Part shown: one piece after another, positions 28,298 through 37,730 of the stretch
How the letters are laid out: every line of letters starts with the position of its first letter
Position numbering within the stretch: position 1 is the first letter of the stretch
The notes under the pieces: generated by a model
The model's input: the letters and a program-made list of their open reading frames with translations, nothing else
Database searches by the model: none
What the model was told of the DNA's origin: nothing
NCBI GenBank assembly: GCA_036824045.1
Contig: DAITAZ010000001.1
Coordinates: 124,001-188,000 of the forward strand
Direction of reading: 5' to 3'
From: DAITAZ01 sp036824045
GTDB taxonomy: Bacteria > Pseudomonadota > Gammaproteobacteria > Burkholderiales > Rhodocyclaceae
DNA length: 64,000 nt
Program-made: the position numbers and the translations under genes

Positions 28298-31200
28298 TTA
28301 CCAGGCGCTCAGGACGTTGATGAACCAGCCCCGGTTGCGGTAGGACAAATCGGTCAGATTGTCGGAAAAATCGGTGAAGTTGTAGCCCAGGCCGAGCTTG
28401 GCGTTTTCGCCCACATGACGGTAGGCGGCCAGCAACAGACCGGTCCGGGCGTCGTCGGCTTCCTTGGCGCGCAGACGGCGCGCCTCGACGACGGCATCCC
28501 ACTGACGGACCACATGGAAATCGCCCCGCAGCACCCACAGGTCGGCGGTGCTGTCGAACCAGTCGCCCGCCAGCTTGGTCGGCTTCAACTGCCCCCAGCG
28601 GCGACCGTACTTCAAACCCACCGATACCCAAGGCCGGACGTCGTAGATGGTGTCCACCGACACCACATGGCTTTTCTGGGCGTAGTCCGCCACCTGGTTG
28701 CTGTAGGCAGCCACCTGTCCGGGCGACGGCAGGTTGTAGAAGTAGGTGTACTTGAACAACGTGTTCCAGCGGTCGTTGTCCGCCGGCCGGTAGGCGGCGC
28801 CCAGCACGGCCTCGGTGAAGTCGCCGTCGTAGAACGCGCCCAGCGACGAGGAACTGCGCGAGAAGTTGAGCTTGCCGATCATCCGCCACGCCACGTTGGC
28901 CTGGTAGCTGAGGGAATTACGCATCAGCCAGACCCGCCGGTTGGCGATGGTGCCGCTCTCGTCGCGGAACTCCAGCCCACTGGCAAGACGCATCCGCTCG
29001 TACTTGTAGGCGGCGGAAACGCCGATGGCACGGCGCTTGAGATCTCCCGCCAGAGGATCGCTCAACCAGCCGGACTCCACCTTGATGCCCGTGGTCAGCC
29101 GGTCGGTTGGCGCGAGATCGACGCCGAAGGCATGCATCAGGCTGTTTGGCCCGGCCCCGTTGGCCCAGCGGGATTCGCCAAAGAGGCCGACGTTTTCCGA
29201 CAGGCGGTAGCGGCTGCCCGCCACCAGATTGCCGAAACGCCCCCGGTAAGCCATGTCCGGCCGCTCGGTCTCCACCGAGTACGCCAGATAGGCGTTGCTG
29301 CGGTCGTCCATGCGGTAGTCGCCGGAGAGTTTGCCGCCCGGGCCGCCGTCGCCCGCCGACACCTCCGCGCCAAGTTTGAAGCGGTCATTGACCTGGTAGG
29401 CACCGCCCACACCCACCCGATCGTTGTCCTGGCGGTTGCCGCTCTTTTCCACCGTGCCCTGGACGAAGCCGTACACTTCCCACGGCTGGCGCGCCAGTGC
29501 CTGGGCGTTGGCCAAGGGCTTGCGGTTGGGGTCGCTGCCATCGGGCGGCGGCTCGGGGTTGTTCTGGGCCGCCACATCGAGCGTGGACAGCAGCGGCTTG
29601 TAGTCCAGCCGGGCGATCACGTCGGTCCGGTTGCCCGTCTGGGAAAGCAGCGCGCTGGCGTTGGGGATCTGGGTGTCCCGGTCATCCTTGCGCGCACCCA
29701 GGCTCACGCTCACCTCTTCGGTCAGCTTCTGCCGCACCGCCGCTTCCACCGCCTTCACCGACTGGCTGGTGGCCACCCGCGCGTCCCCCTTCACCAGCAC
29801 GTCGGTGCGGTCGGTGATGGGCACGGCCGCGGACAGCCCGCGCTGGGTCACCGCCTCGCCCGGGGCCACCTGGCCAGGCCCGGAGTAGCCTTGCTCCCGA
29901 TCCTGGTAGTAGCCGGCGATCTTGCCCTTGGCCTTGTCGCTCACCTCGGACAGATCCACCTGGGCTTCCACCCGCTTGGCGCCGGCGCGTGCGCCGGTCA
30001 CCGTTTGCTGATTGAAGGCAAAACCGCCGTCAATGGAACTGAGCGTACCCACGCCGGCGCCAGAGGAGCGCGCCGCTTCCAGATTGACAAAGGTACCCGG
30101 CTTGTAACGGAACGTGGCATCCACCCCCTGCAGCTTTTGGTCCGCCCCGTCATCCCCCTGGCGGTAGGTGGTGGCGCCAACCCGGACGTTCTCGGTAATC
30201 CAGGTGCTGGCCCGGCCGCCCACCGCCGTGCCTTTCATGCTCACCAGCGTCGGGGCGTATTCGTAGGTCACCACCAGATAAACCGGATTGCCGGACAAAC
30301 TGCCGTTCTGCACCAGGGTGCTGCCATCGGCCGTCGAACCCAGCGGCGCCCGCAGCGTCAGCCGGCCTTGCAGGTAATTCACATCGTAGTCCTGCGCCGG
30401 CGTCAGGGCGCGGCGTTCCAGGACCATGCCGGACACGGGGTCGCGGATCTCGACCCACACCCGCTCCGAGCCCTGGGTGATGTCCTGCCGCCGCATGTAG
30501 TAGAGGGACCCGCCCGTCCCGCGGAATTCCTCGCGGGACTGGATCGTGCCCGGCTGGGCGGCGAACACATTGACGCTGGCCTTCTTTTCACCGTACTGGG
30601 TGGTGGCGTCCGTGTGCCAGACCACGTTGGCGCCGTAGAGTCCGCGGCTGTACTGGGTTAGCTCCGTCCCGGTCCAGGTGGTCTGGAAGTTACCCCACAT
30701 GGCGTGGGAGTCACCTTTTTCGATCTTGACGAAGAACTTGCCTTGGGTGGGTGCGTCATCCACGATGGTGGAATCGTCCCCATAGACCGGGTAGTAGCGA
30801 TCCGGGTCCAGACGCCGCAGCAGGTACTGCGGATCCTTGGAAGTGAAGTTGCTGAACAGATCCTTGAACGGCCCTTCGCGGGTATCGGCCGAGGCCGTGA
30901 GCAGATACTCGCCCTTGATCTTGCCTTTGAGGTAGAAGGCGCCACGCCCGTCGATATAGGTCTTCTTGTCGTAATGGTCGGAACTGTCAGCCGTTACCAG
31001 CTTGGCCGGCCCGGTGGTGGATTGCCGGCCGGCGGTCAGGTCCGCCACCGCCACGTAGAACCAGTCCTTGTCGGCGATAGTGAGATTGCGGCGGAAGGTA
31101 CGGCCTTCGCCCTTCGGATTTTTGACCGCCACTTCCACCGCCGCCGGCCCCGCCGGAACAATCTGGCGGGTGGCAAATTTGCCCTTCGGGTCCACCGGCA

Positions 31201-32524
31201 CGGGAGCACCCAGCGCCGTCACCGTCTCGCCAGGCAGGATGTTCTTGCCGCTGATGGTGACCGTGCCGCCCGAAACCGGGATGTTGCGCAGCTGAAGGCT
31301 GGTTTCACCGTAGCCCGTCAGCCGTTCCCGTTCGGGTTTGTCCAGATCGCTGGCGGCCACCCGCCGTTCGAGCAGGGTCAGTTGCTTGAGGGCGGTTTCG
31401 TCGAAACGACCCTTCTCGTCATACACCCGGAGCAGGAACTGCAGATCCGTCGGCGCATCCTTGGGCGGTGTCCATTTGGCGCTGCCGCCGATCTCCAGGG
31501 GCACCACCGCGAACGGCGTCTGCTGGGGCCGCTGGCCTTTGGTGAATATCCGGACCTCCGCCTTGCGGATCCACACCACGTAGTTGGCGTAGGAGGAAAA
31601 CTCCATCGCCTCGCCCCGCAGTGCGCCATTGGGCGTCACCCAGGCATTGAGGGCCGGCGAAACGTTCATCGGATCGTACTTGACCTGGATGTCCGCCCGT
31701 TCCAACCCAACGTCCACACAGCGCTGGCGGTCTGCCTCCGGCCAGAGCTTGTCGTCCATCGGCTCGCCGTCGATGGTGATGCGGAAGGGGAGGTCCACCG
31801 TCGAAGGTGCGCCACCGCCCCCGCAACTGCTGCTGGCCTGCACCACATGCTTCTCGCCTGGGGGCTGCTTGCTTTGCTCGTCGTACCAGACACGCACCTC
31901 CGTCCGCCGGTTGCGGGCCATGCCCGCTGGCGTCCGGTTGGAGGCTACCGGTTGGCTCTCGCCCTTGCCCTTGACGGTAAAGGCGTTGGCGGCCAGACCC
32001 AGCTTGTCCTTGAGATAGCCGGCCACCGCCAGGGCCCGGGCCTCGGAGAGTTCCTGGTTGGTGGGGAAGATACGCCGCAGCTCGGCGCTGATCCGCTGGA
32101 TGTCGGTATGGCCGATCACCTCGAAGCGGATGTTGCGCTTGCCCTTCACCTTGGCAATGACTTCTTCCAGCTTCTTTTGGGAGAGCGGCAGCAACTCGGC
32201 GCGTCCCGAGTTGAAGTTGGCACCGGTCACTTCGTCCTGGAACGTCATGGTGACCATGGGAGCCTCCACCGGCACGGTGGTCACACGCATGGTCTGGATG
32301 TCGCTGGCCGACAGTCCGGTGGACAGCATCAGCACGGTCATCTGCCGTTCCGACGAGGGCGGCATGTCATGGACGAAAGTCTTGCTGTCGTCCTGCATCT
32401 TGCCCCGCAACCCCGCGCTGCTGGCGGGGGTGGGAGCGGGCGCCTGACCGGCGTCCTGGGCGTGGGCGCCGACGAACATCAGGCCGATCAGTATGGCTAT
32501 CGTTTTACGGCGTGCGCTGATCAT
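28298..32524 (-). CDS. giant outer-membrane protein: OmpA-like domain plus beta-barrel
   Basis: 1408 residues. The signal peptide is residues 1-22 (ending VGAHAQ). An OmpA-C-like peptidoglycan-binding domain follows (about 100-215: SGRAELLPLSQKKLEEV, FEVIGHTDIQ, NRRTEVRVWYDE). The middle has extracytoplasmic beta domains, with a CGGGG stretch near 240. From about residue 780 onward the protein is a long series of amphipathic strands ending in Trp (INVLSAW), a large outer-membrane barrel. Peptidoglycan anchor and barrel in one chain suggest a surface porin or export channel. Its ATG overlaps the stop of the DUF11/SdrD-like gene, so the two proteins are made together and probably interact. Not assignable to a named family. 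Confidence 0.75.
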   Translation of the reverse strand: MISARRKTIAILIGLMFVGAHAQDAGQAPAPTPASSAGLRGKMQDDSKTFVHDMPPSSERQMTVLMLSTGLSASDIQTMRVTTVPVEAPMVTMTFQDEVTGANFNSGRAELLPLSQKKLEEVIAKVKGKRNIRFEVIGHTDIQRISAELRRIFPTNQELSEARALAVAGYLKDKLGLAANAFTVKGKGESQPVASNRTPAGMARNRRTEVRVWYDEQSKQPPGEKHVVQASSSCGGGGAPSTVDLPFRITIDGEPMDDKLWPEADRQRCVDVGLERADIQVKYDPMNVSPALNAWVTPNGALRGEAMEFSSYANYVVWIRKAEVRIFTKGQRPQQTPFAVVPLEIGGSAKWTPPKDAPTDLQFLLRVYDEKGRFDETALKQLTLLERRVAASDLDKPERERLTGYGETSLQLRNIPVSGGTVTISGKNILPGETVTALGAPVPVDPKGKFATRQIVPAGPAAVEVAVKNPKGEGRTFRRNLTIADKDWFYVAVADLTAGRQSTTGPAKLVTADSSDHYDKKTYIDGRGAFYLKGKIKGEYLLTASADTREGPFKDLFSNFTSKDPQYLLRRLDPDRYYPVYGDDSTIVDDAPTQGKFFVKIEKGDSHAMWGNFQTTWTGTELTQYSRGLYGANVVWHTDATTQYGEKKASVNVFAAQPGTIQSREEFRGTGGSLYYMRRQDITQGSERVWVEIRDPVSGMVLERRALTPAQDYDVNYLQGRLTLRAPLGSTADGSTLVQNGSLSGNPVYLVVTYEYAPTLVSMKGTAVGGRASTWITENVRVGATTYRQGDDGADQKLQGVDATFRYKPGTFVNLEAARSSGAGVGTLSSIDGGFAFNQQTVTGARAGAKRVEAQVDLSEVSDKAKGKIAGYYQDREQGYSGPGQVAPGEAVTQRGLSAAVPITDRTDVLVKGDARVATSQSVKAVEAAVRQKLTEEVSVSLGARKDDRDTQIPNASALLSQTGNRTDVIARLDYKPLLSTLDVAAQNNPEPPPDGSDPNRKPLANAQALARQPWEVYGFVQGTVEKSGNRQDNDRVGVGGAYQVNDRFKLGAEVSAGDGGPGGKLSGDYRMDDRSNAYLAYSVETERPDMAYRGRFGNLVAGSRYRLSENVGLFGESRWANGAGPNSLMHAFGVDLAPTDRLTTGIKVESGWLSDPLAGDLKRRAIGVSAAYKYERMRLASGLEFRDESGTIANRRVWLMRNSLSYQANVAWRMIGKLNFSRSSSSLGAFYDGDFTEAVLGAAYRPADNDRWNTLFKYTYFYNLPSPGQVAAYSNQVADYAQKSHVVSVDTIYDVRPWVSVGLKYGRRWGQLKPTKLAGDWFDSTADLWVLRGDFHVVRQWDAVVEARRLRAKEADDARTGLLLAAYRHVGENAKLGLGYNFTDFSDNLTDLSYRNRGWFINVLSAW

Positions 32525-35500
32525 TTGGCAGCCTCGATTTCTTCTTCAACGATGAGCTGGTAGCGGCCGGACTGAGCCTCCCAGCGTTTTCGGATATCGT
32601 CACGCAGGGCCTTGACGCGGGCATCCACCAGATCGGCAGGCTCGGCACCCCGGCGGTAGGCAATCCGCACAACCGACGGACGCTCCTTGAGGATGTTGGG
32701 CAAACCCTCGAACTTGCGCGCCCACTCCGGCAACAGCAGCGTCTGGTCCGGTGCAAAGGCGGCCCCGGACAGATCCACCCGGATCACCCGATGAACCGTC
32801 GCCCCGAAATTGATCTTGCTCATCTTGCCCCGGGTCGCGCGGATGTCCCGCGGATTCTCGGTGGTCACCCGGAAGCCCGAAGGCAAGGTGCGCTCGTCCA
32901 GCTTGACGACGAAGTTGGAACCCCGGTCCGCATTGGGCACAGCGGCGCAGGGAATGTGGAAGCGCCCTTCCGCGTCGGTGGTCATCAGCAGACCCCGCGC
33001 CGTGGCAAGCCGGACATTGGGAATGCCGACCTCGCCGTCGTCCTGGTAGCCGTTGGCGTTCTTGTCGTCGAACACCTTGCCGATGATGTCGGTGCAGTCG
33101 AAGGTGGCGTCCGGCACCACGCGCACGGTGGCATCGGCCACGTTTGAAAGCGTGGCCGCAGGGGTCGAACCTGTCGTGCCCGGCGTGTTCTGGGCCCAGG
33201 CGAGGTTGGTGTATTCCCCGTCACCCACGCCGGACCCGACCTGCAGCACGAGTTGGTAGGTCTTCTTCTCGCCCGCGGCAAAGTTCTGCCCGGTCCAGGT
33301 CAGCACCCGGCCGGTCACCAGCGGCTCCACCTTCACCCCGTTCACCGTGGACGATCCCGCCCGGTACTTGAACCCCGGCGGCATCTGGTCCACCACATTG
33401 ACGTTGGTCAGCGCCACGGACAGGGTGTTGGTGGCGGTGATGGTGTAGGGGATCAGGTCGCCCTTGGACACGGTGACCTTGGGCGTGGTCTTCTGCATGA
33501 GGATCGCGCCGCCCTGGGGATCCAGCGGAATGTGGTTGTTCAGCACGCTGGCCGACGTACCGGGCACCAGGATGAGGGCGCGGTAGTACTGGGTCGTGCC
33601 CGCACCGGCGGCCAGACTGGCCGACGTGGAAGCACAAGCGGCCGCGGTGTGCGTGGGGGTGCCCAGCGCCGGCGGGATGTTGCTGGACTGGACGTTGGCC
33701 GGTGCCGGAGTCTGCTGCACGGCCAGCGAAGCGGTACAGGGCGGCAGTGTCACCGACGGAAAGGCCAGATAGTTGGCCGGAGAGGTGACCGACACCCGGT
33801 AGTCGCCCGCAGGCGCCGAAGGCACGAGGTCAAACTCGTAGGCCCCCGTGGCTTCGGTGGTCTGGGTCAGACGCGTCGAACCGCCCACCAGATGCTGGGC
33901 CGGGTCGAACCCGGTGGGCCCTGCCAGCACCACCTGCGCCCCGGCAATGGCTTTGCGCGTGGTGGTGTTGTAGACCACGCCGGTGATCCGCAAGGGGTCG
34001 AACGGCACCAGGGCAAAGTTGTACTCGGTGCCATCCGCCCCGGCGGTGACCGAAATGTTGCCGATGGCGTTGGTTTCGATCACGCCGCTCAGGGAACCGA
34101 TCTGGCTCTGGCCATCCGTCAGGAAGGTCCCGGAAGGCAGCACCACCTCACCCCGGGAAACCCGGAAGGAGCCTGCCGCAAGGCCATTGAACTTGTAGTT
34201 GCCGCTGGCGTCAGTGGTGGCAGTCTTGCTCGAGGCTCCACCCAGGGTGATGGTTACGCCGGAAACGCCGGTTTCCCCGGAATCGAAACGCCCGTTCTTG
34301 TTCTGGTCGATATAGACCTTGCCCGCCAGCGTGGCGCCCCGGTCCCGGAAGTCACAGTTGGTGGCGCTGCTGCCCTGGCTGACCACGATGCCCTGGATGC
34401 GATTGGCGCTGGCGACCGTTCCGCCGCATCCGCTCCCGGAAATGGCATCCACATCCCCCAGACCCGCTGGCTGGTTTTCCTCGACGGCGTAGCTGCCCGG
34501 CGGCAGGCTGGGGAATTCGTAACGGCCGTTGGCGTCGGTGGTGACCGTGGCCACCGCCCCCGTGTCCAGATTGACGAGCCGCACCGTCACGCCGGGCAAG
34601 CCTTCGCCACTGTCCGCCGTGCGGCTGTTGTTGGCATCCTGATACACCGTGCCGGAGACCGTGCTGCCCTTCATCTCCGGGAACTGGAGCGAGGCTCCGG
34701 CGAAGCTGGAGGTCACCACCACGGTGAACTGGTTCTGCCCCGTCGCATTACAGGTATCCAGCACATTGTGGGCGCAGATGGGCGGCTTGACGTCCAGGTA
34801 GCCGGCGGGCTGGGTCTCCGTCACCGTGTAGGTGCCCACCGGAAGCGGACCGAAGTCATAACGGCCGCTGCTATCCGTGGTCACCGTCCGCGTACCCGAG
34901 GGCCCGACCAAGGTAATGGTGACCCCGGCGATGCCAGCATCGGTGGGGTCGCAGGTGCCACTGTTGTCCTTGTCAAAACACACCACCAGCGACAACCCCG
35001 CATCCAGCGAGAAGATCTGCTTCAACTCACCGAAGTTGCGATCCGTGAGCGCCTGGGAGGCTGCAAAATCAGCCACCGCCAGGGTGATCACATCCGACCT
35101 GTTACTGCCCGACACAACCCCGCCGCTGGAGCCATTCTGCTCGTAGCCGTCGTTGTACCCCGGAGGCTGGGTGGGTTCCCGCAACTGATAGGTGGTCCCC
35201 GCCGAAGGCGGCGGCACATTGTTGAACGCGTAGGAGCCATCGGCTCCGGTGTTGGTGGACAGGCTGACCGCCGCCCCGGAGAAGCTGGTCCCCGTGAGGG
35301 TGACCTGGATGTTGGGCAAGCCGGGATCGCCGGACGCATCGCGCACGTTATTCCCGTTCTTGTCCTCGAACACATAGCCCGAGACCGAATACTTGCGCAG
35401 CAACTCGAACAGGTAATTGGGCAAGTCGGCGCCCGCGGTGAGCGCGATGCTGCCAATGCTGCTCGGGCTGGAAACCGCGCCGGGAGCACCACTGGGCACG

Positions 35501-37236
35501 ATGGCACGGCTCTCGAAGTAGTTGCTGTCGGCGGCCCGGGTCAGGGTGTAATTGCCCGGCGGCAGCCCCGGGAAGCTGAAGCTGCCATCCGCGCCTGGGG
35601 TGACCTTGAGGCTGCAACCGGCACCGATGGTGTTGCCGTAGGCGTCGGTGCCGGACAGGCACACATCGAGCCCCGCCAGTCCTTCGCTGGTGCCGCGCGC
35701 ACCGTCCAGATTGCTGTCCACATAGACATATCCCGCCAGACGCGAGGCCTGCACCGTAACGGTCGTCGTGGATTGGTTGTTACTGGTATTTCCGTCCACC
35801 ACCTGAGGCTTGCCACCGCTGGTGTCATGATTGACGGTCGCCGTATTGCTCAGCGTGGTCAGCGTGCTGCCCAGCTTGACCCGGACCGGCAGGGTGAGAT
35901 TCCGGGAAGCGCCGTTGTTGAGCGAGAACGCGCAGGTGACCGTGGTCTGGCCAGTGGATGAACTGGTGCTGGGCGTGCAACTGCTGTCGTAACCCGCAAG
36001 CAGTTCGAGGGCCGGATCGAGCGCATCCCGCACCACGACGTTGGGTGCGTTGGAAGGACCATTGTTGGCCACCGCGAGGGTGTAGCTGAACGGCTCACTC
36101 ACCGTAACCGGCGTCTTGCTCGCGGTCTTGGTGATCTGCAGGTCGGCCGAGGGATAGATGGTGAAGTCGTCTATCGCCTGGTTGTTGCCCAAGTCACTGC
36201 TGGCCTCGGCGCACGCAGCGCCACTGTTGCCGCAGCTGACCGAGGAGGTGATCTGGAGGTTACGCGTGGTGGCTGCCCGATCCGTGCTGTCCGCCTGGAA
36301 CTCGAGCCCGAAGAACACCCGCTGGTTGCCGGGCAGACTGGAGGTGGGGGTCAGCACACAATCCACCGTCGCAGTACCGGCGCGGGCTGAACAGCTGACC
36401 CCTCCGGAGTACAGCGTTCGGCCGAAACCGCCCGGATCGGCAACACTGACCTTTTGCAGGAATTGGATTGCCAGATTCTGGCTGGCCGCCGCAGCGGGGG
36501 AAATGGTGATCTGCACCCCCTCCGCATTGGTGAAGTTGAGGTTGGCGGCTTCAACCGCAACGGTGAACTTGCTGCCGATGGTGGGGCGGCCACTGCTCGC
36601 CTGCACCAGCTTGATCGCCAGATCCGGGGATTCAACGGTGATGTTCTGCACGCCGCCGTCGTTATCGGCGGGGTAGTCGTCGGTGACGCTGCTGACCACT
36701 TCGGCACAAGCCGGCAAATTCCCCGGTGTCGCGCCGGACACCTGCAACTGCACCGATTGGGAAGCCCCAACCGCAAGGGCCCCGAGAGAACATTCGATCG
36801 TCTGTGCTGACGCGCACAGGGCCGACACAGCAGCATTGGCCGGCCGGCTCACCGGCGTACAGGAGAGACTGCCCGCAGCACCACCATTTGCGGCCCCGGA
36901 ACCCGCCACGAAGCTCACCACACTGGGCAAATATGCCCGGAACTTCACATCCGTCGCACCGACGGACAGGCTCTGATTGCTGACCGTGGCGCTGACGGTG
37001 GCCTTGCCCCCGACCGACACCGTCGCCGGAGTGAAGCCGAAACCGGATACGCTGAGGTCAGGCCCCACCTGGGCCTGGGCTGTTGCGGCAGCGGCGAGAA
37101 AGAAGGCCACCCACGCCCCCCGCCACCTGCCCCGCCGGGCTTGTGCAATCCCATGCCCCCGCGGCGCCAATCCCGCTCCCTCGACGGCGCCGTTCGCGCC
37201 ATTGCCCCCTGCTGCGTGTCCCATGGACAACCCCAT
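32521..37236 (-). CDS. giant exported protein with DUF11 and SdrD-B/Cna-B-like repeats
   Basis: 1571 residues. A signal sequence with a long n-region ends near residue 56 (AAATAQAQ). Order of parts: two beta-sandwich domains (57-360), a DUF11 domain (about 360-480, PSADLQITKTASK), then SdrD-B-like domains near 499, 614, 749, 857, 966 and 1384 with the calcium-type pattern DxNxNGxxDxGE, a carboxypeptidase-regulatory-like domain near 1081, and a second DUF11 domain near 1247. The last 85 residues are helical and charged. Such chains form rigid surface fibres in other bacteria. The start may be codon 1 or the ATG at 37224. First gene of a two-gene operon with the barrel protein. Confidence 0.75.
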   Translation of the reverse strand: MGLSMGHAAGGNGANGAVEGAGLAPRGHGIAQARRGRWRGAWVAFFLAAAATAQAQVGPDLSVSGFGFTPATVSVGGKATVSATVSNQSLSVGATDVKFRAYLPSVVSFVAGSGAANGGAAGSLSCTPVSRPANAAVSALCASAQTIECSLGALAVGASQSVQLQVSGATPGNLPACAEVVSSVTDDYPADNDGGVQNITVESPDLAIKLVQASSGRPTIGSKFTVAVEAANLNFTNAEGVQITISPAAAASQNLAIQFLQKVSVADPGGFGRTLYSGGVSCSARAGTATVDCVLTPTSSLPGNQRVFFGLEFQADSTDRAATTRNLQITSSVSCGNSGAACAEASSDLGNNQAIDDFTIYPSADLQITKTASKTPVTVSEPFSYTLAVANNGPSNAPNVVVRDALDPALELLAGYDSSCTPSTSSSTGQTTVTCAFSLNNGASRNLTLPVRVKLGSTLTTLSNTATVNHDTSGGKPQVVDGNTSNNQSTTTVTVQASRLAGYVYVDSNLDGARGTSEGLAGLDVCLSGTDAYGNTIGAGCSLKVTPGADGSFSFPGLPPGNYTLTRAADSNYFESRAIVPSGAPGAVSSPSSIGSIALTAGADLPNYLFELLRKYSVSGYVFEDKNGNNVRDASGDPGLPNIQVTLTGTSFSGAAVSLSTNTGADGSYAFNNVPPPSAGTTYQLREPTQPPGYNDGYEQNGSSGGVVSGSNRSDVITLAVADFAASQALTDRNFGELKQIFSLDAGLSLVVCFDKDNSGTCDPTDAGIAGVTITLVGPSGTRTVTTDSSGRYDFGPLPVGTYTVTETQPAGYLDVKPPICAHNVLDTCNATGQNQFTVVVTSSFAGASLQFPEMKGSTVSGTVYQDANNSRTADSGEGLPGVTVRLVNLDTGAVATVTTDANGRYEFPSLPPGSYAVEENQPAGLGDVDAISGSGCGGTVASANRIQGIVVSQGSSATNCDFRDRGATLAGKVYIDQNKNGRFDSGETGVSGVTITLGGASSKTATTDASGNYKFNGLAAGSFRVSRGEVVLPSGTFLTDGQSQIGSLSGVIETNAIGNISVTAGADGTEYNFALVPFDPLRITGVVYNTTTRKAIAGAQVVLAGPTGFDPAQHLVGGSTRLTQTTEATGAYEFDLVPSAPAGDYRVSVTSPANYLAFPSVTLPPCTASLAVQQTPAPANVQSSNIPPALGTPTHTAAACASTSASLAAGAGTTQYYRALILVPGTSASVLNNHIPLDPQGGAILMQKTTPKVTVSKGDLIPYTITATNTLSVALTNVNVVDQMPPGFKYRAGSSTVNGVKVEPLVTGRVLTWTGQNFAAGEKKTYQLVLQVGSGVGDGEYTNLAWAQNTPGTTGSTPAATLSNVADATVRVVPDATFDCTDIIGKVFDDKNANGYQDDGEVGIPNVRLATARGLLMTTDAEGRFHIPCAAVPNADRGSNFVVKLDERTLPSGFRVTTENPRDIRATRGKMSKINFGATVHRVIRVDLSGAAFAPDQTLLLPEWARKFEGLPNILKERPSVVRIAYRRGAEPADLVDARVKALRDDIRKRWEAQSGRYQLIVEEEIEAAK

Positions 37237-37322
37237 CTTGCTTGTCGCTGTTCAGGCCAGGTGCGCCGCTCGACCCGCTAACAAGGCCTCTGCCCGCACC
37301 AATCCCCATCGTGTTCGGATGC

Positions 37323-37352
37323 ATTATAGGAACGCCAAGGAGTGTCGGTCAA
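37323..37352 (-). promoter_or_regulatory. sigma-70 promoter of the surface-protein operon
   Basis: Minus strand: TTGACC (37352-37347), 18 bases, TATAAT (37328-37323). It is a near-consensus pair; the start point would be about 37315, giving an 80-90 base leader. This separates the surface-protein operon from the upstream kinase operon. Confidence 0.75.
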
Positions 37353-37730
37353 ACAAAAATGCTTTAACAACATAAAGTTGCCACACATTATTTGAGCCAT
37401 TTCTCGAAACCACGGATACTGAGGCCACCCACCAAAGGGAAAGCTCCTTGTTTTCTGCGGCTTACGCGCCCCTGTGCTCCCGCCGCAGACAGCGGAGCCC
37501 ACCATTCAGCATATGACTTTGGCAACACAAAAGGCGGTTTTCACATCAAAACTGTCCAAATGATTAGACAGCTGATGGGAATTTCTCACAAACAACTTTA
37601 AATTCCGGAGAGCCGGAGAGGAAATAACTCAGAAAAGCCCGCTTTATTCGCGGCTGACAGCGCAGGACGAGGGCCGACCACGGCTGATTGACGAGTACCC
37701 GAGTGCAAAAGATGAAGGACCACTGCGTGC
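37353..37730. other. AT-richer gene-free spacer
   Basis: 378 bases with lower GC than the neighbours. It holds the upstream region of the surface-protein promoter and, at 37632-37655, a weak terminator. A 69-codon frame from a TTG at 37392 has no ribosome site and no protein character. No RNA family is recognised. Confidence 0.5.
37632..37655 (-). terminator. candidate terminator of the kinase operon
   Basis: Minus strand: AGCCGC, seven bases, GCGGGCT with one bulged G, then TTTTC. The stem is only six pairs. It lies about 75 bases after the kinase stop. Confidence 0.45.

Noticed and set aside
33253..35961. Plus-strand open frame of about 900 codons opposite the DUF11/SdrD-like gene
   Set aside because: Antisense shadow; Arg/Gly rich without domains, and the minus frame has clear repeated domains and a signal peptide.
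37392..37601. 69-codon frame starting at TTG in the spacer upstream of the surface operon
   Set aside because: No ribosome site, odd composition, and it would overlap regulatory sequence.
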